Assembly: GCA_945860245.1 (NCBI GenBank)
Contig: CAMAPO010000003.1
Coordinates: forward strand, 41,863 to 105,862
DNA: 64,000 nt
Origin: Bifidobacterium breve
GTDB taxonomy: Bacteria > Actinomycetota > Actinomycetes > Nanopelagicales > Nanopelagicaceae
Direction: 5' to 3'
Below, in pieces: positions 59,524 through 64,000 of the stretch. Under the pieces are notes generated by a model. That model was given only the letters and a program-made list of their open reading frames with translations, was not told where the DNA came from and made no database searches. Within the stretch, counting starts at the first letter, position 1, and each line of letters starts with the position of its first letter. A program made the position numbers and the translations under genes.

Positions 59524-60420
59524 TTACGGCTTCCAGTTTGCCGGGACATCACCAGAGCCTCGCAGGTAAACTGCCGAATCTGACCGCTTTACAGACATTT
59601 TTTCTTTCGAGCCCTTAGGAAGAAAGAAAGCGTCACCTTTGGAAAGAACTGAGTTTGAAATTTGACCATTCATTCCATCCACAGAGTCGATGATCAAGGT
59701 GCCCTCTAAAACATACACAACACATTCTCGCTCGACCAGTGCAAAATCCTCAACATGACCTAATTCAATAGTCCCCTTAATAACATGCAGAAATTCAGTT
59801 GCTACAAGTGTTGAAATGAGATGGGTTGGATCTGAATCACGAAAAGACAAAATTGATGTTTTATCTGAAATCTCAAAAAAAGATGCCTTACTTTTTGAAT
59901 CTGGCGAACTATCTGGCCAGTTATTTACAGTATTCCCATAATTGTATTTATTTTCTAGCAGGGGCGGTTGTTTCTTTGAGAATTCAGAGGCCGCTCCCAT
60001 TGCTGGGGGAGGGGAGAAGTACTCAAGGACACGAGTAGTTTTTTTCCCCTTGCTAAAGCCATGATTCCAGGTTTCTCGATGAAACAGTAATCCGCTTCCT
60101 TCGCTCGCTAATTCAACTTCACCAGTTTTGGGATTAGCTAAAATCAGATCACCCTCTAATACGAAATATAGAACATCTGCAGCAAAGATTGTCTGATTTA
60201 TTGAACTATGTCTAAACCCACTACTAGGGCCTAATTCAAATTCAAGCACATGCAATTGTTTTGTTGATGATATAACTCGATCGGTGACCAAGCCTGATGT
60301 TGAGTCACCCCAGGTGTGCATGACCATATTTTCTCTTTTAATATGAGTAGGTTCTTTAAACTCTGGTCTTGGAGTCGGCTTACGTTTGATTTCTGAAGGC
60401 TCTAATGGATTTTCCGGCAC
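59524..60420 (-). CDS. Double-cupin protein
   Basis: 298 aa from GTG with no good ribosome site; a start at an internal ATG about 31 codons later is possible. Two cupin barrels: the first around VLYFVLEGDLILANPKTGE...GLLFHRETWNHGF, the second around VVYVLEGTLIIDSVDG...KGDAFFLPKGSKE. Only the first half keeps His residues of a metal site (HRETWNH); the second lacks them. Such proteins bind or isomerise sugar acids, or act as sensors. Function unknown. Convergent with the importer. Confidence 0.72.
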   Translation of the reverse strand: MPENPLEPSEIKRKPTPRPEFKEPTHIKRENMVMHTWGDSTSGLVTDRVISSTKQLHVLEFELGPSSGFRHSSINQTIFAADVLYFVLEGDLILANPKTGEVELASEGSGLLFHRETWNHGFSKGKKTTRVLEYFSPPPAMGAASEFSKKQPPLLENKYNYGNTVNNWPDSSPDSKSKASFFEISDKTSILSFRDSDPTHLISTLVATEFLHVIKGTIELGHVEDFALVERECVVYVLEGTLIIDSVDGMNGQISNSVLSKGDAFFLPKGSKEKMSVKRSDSAVYLRGSGDVPANWKP

Positions 60421-60528
60421 AAACGAATTGTAGCACTATCATAAAATACAGATATTTCAGCGCTAAAGAAAATACGAGACCAAAGAATTTATTCGCAGAA
60501 GTTTAGGATTTAGCAAGGGTGTTATAGA

Positions 60529-61428
60529 TTATTTCTTTTCAAGATTTCCCAATATTTTTAATGAATTTTGGGCTATAACGCCAGCTCCAATTAAACCTGA
60601 ATTAGAATGAGATGCCAGGCTAATAATGTCACTAATAGTTCTTGGCAAAAGATCACCAACCAATTCTCTGTAATTCTGTGATCCTAGCCAAAGACCACCT
60701 CCAATAATAATTTTATGGGGATCTAGGACTTCGACTAGATTTGTTAATCCTCGACTGAGACTCTCAGCAGCCTGTTTAATTACTATTCTGGAATTAGAAT
60801 CTGAATCAAATTTTTGGAAGACTTCAACCGCTCCACGCACTGAGATGCCACTCAACCGTTCATATTCTCGTGCGATACCAAGGCCAGAAGCAACAGATTC
60901 TAATGACTTAAGCCGCCCACCGTGCTCAATTTGGGTTACTCCAAATCCGATTGCACGTCCATTTGCACCTGTCCACGCGCGACCGTCAATCACCATAGTA
61001 TGAGAAATCCCAGAACTCACCAATACATATAAAAAATTAGTTTTTAATTTATCCTCTATTAAGTGCAGCTCACCCATTGCTGCACATCTGATATCAGATT
61101 CAACAATCCAATCAATTCCTGTGAGTTCAAGTAATTCACTTCTCGGTTGACTTTGCCAATCCATTGTATCCTTGCTTATTAATTGACCATCATTGGAAAC
61201 ATACTCTGGAAAGCCGATGCATGCTGATGAAATCTTGATATTAGATTTTGCAGCTAATGACGTTAATTCAACAATAACATTCTTTGTCCGGTGTAATCCC
61301 TGATCTGCTAAACCAAGTATAGATTCCCGAGAGGCTATCGTCTTTTCATGAATTATCTTTAGGTTTTCATCCAAAATTCCTCCATGAATCTTTGTTGCCC
61401 CTACATCAACAGCAAGAACGTACTTCAC
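60529..61428 (-). CDS. ROK family sugar kinase
   Basis: 299 aa from GTG with GGAGG 8 bases upstream. ATPase fold: phosphate-1 loop VLAVDVGATKIHGGIL at the N-terminus, catalytic Asp in ESDIRCAAMGE (ExDxxxAAxGE), phosphate-2 VLVSSGISHTMVIDG and adenosine motif KIIIGGGLWLG. The cysteine-rich zinc motif GHxxxxxxCxCGxxGC of most ROK kinases is missing (IEHGGRLKSLES in its place), so it is a divergent member. No N-terminal DNA-binding domain, so a kinase rather than a repressor. Substrate probably a hexose or amino sugar, in view of the NagB-like gene. Confidence 0.8.
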   Translation of the reverse strand: MKYVLAVDVGATKIHGGILDENLKIIHEKTIASRESILGLADQGLHRTKNVIVELTSLAAKSNIKISSACIGFPEYVSNDGQLISKDTMDWQSQPRSELLELTGIDWIVESDIRCAAMGELHLIEDKLKTNFLYVLVSSGISHTMVIDGRAWTGANGRAIGFGVTQIEHGGRLKSLESVASGLGIAREYERLSGISVRGAVEVFQKFDSDSNSRIVIKQAAESLSRGLTNLVEVLDPHKIIIGGGLWLGSQNYRELVGDLLPRTISDIISLASHSNSGLIGAGVIAQNSLKILGNLEKK

Positions 61429-61534
61429 TAAAACCTCCAGCTAGAACCACAGCCACTATTCATGCACGTACTAAGTATCTTGTTAGAGAGGAAGTTTTGG
61501 CAAACTTAGGCAGACAACACATTCTAAACTATGA

Positions 61535-61819
61535 CAGATTGTTGAGAGCTACCGATTCTCTCCTCTCTTCTTTCCTGCATTTCCGGTTGCCTTAGTGTGG
61601 CGCGGACCTACTCGGGTGATTAGCAATTGGCATCTGGCTCGAGGCTTGATTCGACACGGCAGACTTGATTTAGCGCGTCATATCGCGGCTCAGAGCATAG
61701 AGTTGGCGAAGAAGAGTGGCGTGCGTGAGTATTACAACCCAAGCACAGGAGCAGATTGGGGAGCTCCAGATTTTAGTTGGTCAACGGTTCTAATTGATTT
61801 AGCAAAGGAAGTAATCTAA
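61535..61819 (+). pseudogene. C-terminal remnant of a GH63/trehalase-like glycoside hydrolase
   Basis: The frame ending at 61819 reads FFPAFPVALVWRGPTRVISNWHLARGL, then EYYNPSTGADWG and FSWSTVLIDLAKEV, matching the last about 80 residues of the (alpha/alpha)6 GH63/mannosylglycerate-hydrolase type ((Y)WRGPxWxxxNWLLxRGL...YxPxTGxG...FSWTAA). It opens only at a stop at 61532; the other several hundred residues are absent. The track starts it at GTG 61595. A complete enzyme cannot be made from it. The next gene starts directly at its stop. Confidence 0.7.
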
Positions 61820-62698
61820 GTGAGAGAGTTCAAACGTTTGCAAGGCTCAAAGATTGGCCTGGTGCCACTTAATTGGAGATTTACCGATGAACGCAAGAGT
61901 GAAGTTATCGCAAAGTTTGCAGAGTATGGTTTTCTTGGTATCCAAGTTTCTGAGAAGCAAGCAAACTCATCTGAGTATCGCAATGTTTTTACAAAATACT
62001 CGATAGCAGCTGCTGAACTTTATATAGCAATAAAGTGTGATACTAAATCAATTGCAGAAAATTCAGATGAGGAGACCAAACGTCAGATTGACTCTGCAAG
62101 AAATGCAAATGTGGAGATGATTGTATTTGCCGTAGATGGCGATTCTGTTCGTGACCGGATTGCATCCAATGTCCGTCAAGAACATGCTTTGACTCCAAAA
62201 GCGCTAACCGAATTGGCTGAGCACTTAAATAAGTGGAGCAAATACTGCAATTCCCTTGGAATGCGTGCTTCCTTTCATCCTCATGCAGCCACTTATATTG
62301 AAACCCCAGAAGAGACTGCAAATCTGTTTTCTAAATTAGATGAGAATGTAGGGTTCTGTCTTGATGTAGGCCACTGGTTAGTAGGTGGCGGTGACCCAGT
62401 TGAGGCCGTTAAAGAATACAACTCTCGAATAACTCACATACATGTTAAAGATGTTGACCCTCAGGTGTTGGCGAAACTAAAGACGGGTAAATATCGGGGA
62501 ATGGATATAGCAGTAACTCAAGATAAGCTCTTTACACCTGCTGGCACTGGAGCTCTTGATCTAGATGGTCTTTTTGACTCGCTAAACCAAGTTGGCTTCA
62601 GAGGCTGGTTGATGAGTGAACAGGATTCAGCTTGGGAGCCTTCAGAGGAAAAATCCTTAGAGTCTTATCGCAATATTGAAAGGGCGCTAACTACCTAG
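61820..62698 (+). CDS. Sugar phosphate isomerase/epimerase (xylose-isomerase-like TIM barrel)
   Basis: 292 aa from GTG directly after the remnant's stop. TIM-barrel protein of the AP-endonuclease-2/xylose-isomerase-like family, which includes inosose dehydratase and keto-sugar epimerases. Visible metal site residues: MRASFHPHAATYIETPEE (His, Glu), FCLDVGHWLVGG (Asp, His), THIHVKDVDP (His, Asp) and WLMSEQDSAW (Glu). Together with the ROK kinase and NagB-like deaminase it could act on the imported sugar. Substrate unknown. Confidence 0.82.
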   Translation: MREFKRLQGSKIGLVPLNWRFTDERKSEVIAKFAEYGFLGIQVSEKQANSSEYRNVFTKYSIAAAELYIAIKCDTKSIAENSDEETKRQIDSARNANVEMIVFAVDGDSVRDRIASNVRQEHALTPKALTELAEHLNKWSKYCNSLGMRASFHPHAATYIETPEETANLFSKLDENVGFCLDVGHWLVGGGDPVEAVKEYNSRITHIHVKDVDPQVLAKLKTGKYRGMDIAVTQDKLFTPAGTGALDLDGLFDSLNQVGFRGWLMSEQDSAWEPSEEKSLESYRNIERALTT

Positions 62699-62772
62699 AA
62701 TTTTCTTAACTCCAATAGCAACATTAGTTAGATTTGCAACTACAGCCTTAATGTGTCGAACACTTGTTGACT

Positions 62773-63558
62773 TTATCCCACAAGCTCATCGACGACGATC
62801 ATCCCCTCCCGGCACTCCGCGACCACGGTAGCTGGCCAATTTGGGTCATATTTTCTTGCTGAGCTAATTATTTGGAACGCCTCTCGCTTTTCCTTGCTAG
62901 TTAGGATCATGATTGCCAATCGAGACTTATCTGCAATAGTCGATATCCCAACTGAGACACCAAATCTAGGCACTTCCTCAATACTCTTGAAATCAGGAAA
63001 TGTAAGTAAGTTATCGTTGCGAGTCTTTTCTGCCAGCCCCATAACTGATGTCAATGATTGCCTTGCGGCACCAGGCCCATTAAATGCAACGTGGCCATCG
63101 CTACTTCCGCTGGCAAGAATAAAGATGTCTATTCCACCAAGTGAATCAATTAAATTTTCATAGGCCATTGGATCTTCGGCATCAGGGGCATGAAGATTTG
63201 CCAAGTTGATCTGTCTAGGTTTTTCCAGCCCCGCATTAATAAGAGTCACCAATTCTTCGTGGGCAAATTTCCGACAACTAAAGTGCTCAGATAGGGAGAC
63301 ATTCTTAAATTTACCTTCGGGCTCCTGCCAGACATAGTCATCCATCAACAGAATGTGCACTTGCGAAAAATCTAACATTTCCTTGTGGGCAATCTGAGCG
63401 AGAGCTTTGATGGTAGACCTTGGAGTGCGACCGCTGGGAAAGCCCAAGACAAGGCGATTAGAACCAGCCTGTTTTATCGCGGTAGCAATCTTTTGGCCAA
63501 CAAATTCACCAACAGAATCAGAGTCCTTCAACTTGATTATTGGAACTGGTGTGCTCGA
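62773..63558 (-). CDS. Glucosamine-6-phosphate deaminase-like (NagB/6-phosphogluconolactonase family)
   Basis: 261 aa from ATG 63558 (MSSTPVP); the track begins 7 codons earlier. NagB fold: LGFPSGRTPRSTIKAL (phosphate loop), ILLMDDYVW (catalytic Asp, as NagB LDEY) and ASGSSDGHVAFNGPG corresponding to NagB GIGxDGHIAFNEP with catalytic Asp and His. Close enough to NagB to suggest amino-sugar phosphate deamination/isomerisation, but changes such as DDYV for DEY leave other sugar phosphates possible. Last gene of the cassette before the repeat; convergent with the isomerase gene. Confidence 0.78.
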   Translation of the reverse strand, partial: SSTPVPIIKLKDSDSVGEFVGQKIATAIKQAGSNRLVLGFPSGRTPRSTIKALAQIAHKEMLDFSQVHILLMDDYVWQEPEGKFKNVSLSEHFSCRKFAHEELVTLINAGLEKPRQINLANLHAPDAEDPMAYENLIDSLGGIDIFILASGSSDGHVAFNGPGAARQSLTSVMGLAEKTRNDNLLTFPDFKSIEEVPRFGVSVGISTIADKSRLAIMILTSKEKREAFQIISSARKYDPNWPATVVAECREGMIVVDELVG

Positions 63559-63684
63559 CATCTGCCTAGGATAGTGCACGAAGAGCTCAACTGGAGTTGC
63601 TGAATCTCGAGTTGTTTAATAACGGTAAGGACCATGTTGACAGCTCCTTGAGCCAAAAGAAGCAATACGAAGATTCATGCAGAG

Positions 63685-63704
63685 CCACTTACGCTCATAA
63701 GTGG
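63685..63704. repeat. Stem-loop CCACTTA-CGCTCA-TAAGTGG beside the tRNA fragment
   Basis: Perfect 7-bp inverted repeat overlapping the 3' end of the tRNA-Lys fragment. It could be the old tRNA terminator stem or an arm site of the attachment region. Confidence 0.5.
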
Positions 63705-63746
63705 GTTGTGAGGGGATCGAACCCCCGACCCCGTGATTAAGAGTTA
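63702..63746 (-). pseudogene. 3' half of tRNA-Lys(CTT): probable integration scar
   Basis: On the minus strand ACTCTTAATCACGGGGTC, a T-arm GGGGG-TTCGATC-CCCTC and the acceptor strand ACAACCCA are those of a lysine tRNA from the anticodon loop (CTT) to position 73. The upstream sequence (higher coordinates) contains no D-arm or acceptor 5' strand, and the anticodon stem does not pair (GTTAA against TCACG). Homology therefore begins inside the anticodon loop, a usual crossover point of tyrosine integrases. The 13-bp TGATTAAGAGTTA here recurs at 54919. Confidence 0.75.
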
Positions 63747-63773
63747 ACGGATTCCATTGTGTACGCTTCACCC

Positions 63774-64000
63774 ATGTCCTTCGTTATGTACTCAACTACC
63801 TGGTGCGGCTATTGCAAGCGCTTGAAATCTCAATTGGCTGATCTCGGGGTGACCTTTGAAGAGATCAATATTGAAGAGGTTGCGGGTACGGCAGAGATTG
63901 TTGAGAAGGTAAATGGTGGCAATCGCACGGTGCCGACGTTGGTGTTCTCGGATGGAAGTGCGATGACTAATCCATCGGCTAAAGAGGTAGTGGAGAAGTT
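63774..64000 (+). CDS. mrx1: Mycoredoxin / glutaredoxin-like protein (3' end outside window)
   Basis: Translation from ATG 63774 gives MSFVMYSTTWCGYCKRLKSQ, then INIEEVAG, GGNRTVPTLVFSDG and TNPSAKEVVEKL to the window end, about 75 residues. The CGYC redox centre, the TVP cis-proline and the TNPS element match actinobacterial mycoredoxin (usual length about 80 aa), which reduces mycothiol mixed disulfides in the cytosol. The gene is GC-richer than the cassette to its left and probably belongs to the core genome. Confidence 0.9.
   Translation, partial: MSFVMYSTTWCGYCKRLKSQLADLGVTFEEINIEEVAGTAEIVEKVNGGNRTVPTLVFSDGSAMTNPSAKEVVEK

Noticed and set aside
61392-61595. 67-aa plus-strand ORF before the glycoside-hydrolase remnant
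   Set aside because: It overlaps the ROK start region antisense, has no ribosome site, and the hydrolase similarity is in a different frame.
63702-63746. A functional tRNA-Lys gene at the right end
   Set aside because: Only the 3' half is present; no acceptor 5' strand or D-arm exists upstream and the anticodon stem does not pair.
1-64000. CRISPR arrays, insertion sequences or prophage structural genes
   Set aside because: I saw no regularly spaced repeats, no transposase or integrase motifs and no phage structural proteins in any translated frame.

Overview
The window most resembles the genome of a streamlined freshwater actinobacterium of the acI/Nanopelagicales type (Candidatus Planktophila or Nanopelagicus). 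The grounds are moderate-to-low GC by eye, very tight spacing with many ATGA/TAATG overlaps and GTG starts, an actinobacterial mycoredoxin, a PafBC-type promoter and a Gram-positive LexA box, and an unusual density of sugar and carboxylate importers with oxidoreductases. This placement is inference; no rRNA or marker tree was available.

Layout. 0-6.8 kb (minus): a ceramidase-like protein cut by the window edge, then an operon encoding TPP-dependent E1 alpha and beta, a free-standing lipoyl domain, a mandelate-racemase-type dehydratase, a DapB-like dehydrogenase and an SDR. 6.8-12.1 kb (plus): a CaiB-type CoA-transferase, pyruvate phosphate dikinase, a 49-residue CDGSH-like mini-protein, a DoxX-like membrane protein and a possible PD-(D/E)XK protein. 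12.3-26.9 kb: ribokinase and DeoC, two complete RbsABC-type importers, a rhamnose mutarotase, an SDR, MmgE/PrpD, an esterase, an MlrC-type M81 protein and a VOC protein. 27-34.7 kb: Gfo/Idh/MocA, a second mutarotase, two SDRs, a DMT exporter, a P450, a fuconolactonase-like amidohydrolase and an enolase-superfamily dehydratase, which together suggest non-phosphorylative deoxy-sugar oxidation. 34.7-35.7 kb: a DNA methyltransferase and a degenerate tRNA-like element.

35.8-44.9 kb is an allantoin module: NCS1 permease and IclR regulator (plus), opposed to malic enzyme, malate synthase, allantoinase, allantoicase and a CitE/HpcH-like protein (minus). It should bring allantoin in and carry it through glyoxylate and malate to pyruvate, where PPDK could serve gluconeogenesis. 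45.2-52.1 kb is one long plus-strand operon of a CUT1-type sugar importer (without its ATPase), two SDRs, an aldose-epimerase-like protein, a VOC protein and SMP-30 lactonase. 52.1-54.9 kb holds an atypical tRNA-like gene with an 11-bp acceptor stem, an orphan zinc-finger-like protein and a TPR protein preceded by LexA and PafBC motifs, suggesting DNA-damage control.

54.9-63.7 kb is an AT-rich-looking sugar cassette: oxidoreductase, CUT1 importer, double cupin, ROK kinase, a broken glycoside-hydrolase tail, a sugar isomerase and a NagB-like deaminase. It is bracketed by a 13-bp direct repeat, and the right copy is part of a tRNA-Lys 3' half with no 5' half, as expected of an integration scar. 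The window ends in mycoredoxin.

Regulation visible in the sequence: at least three sigma-70-like promoters driving sugar-transport genes (14.0, 22.8 and 45.1 kb) carry CTGGAA-based inverted repeats right over the predicted transcription start, suggesting one shared repressor whose gene is not in the window.
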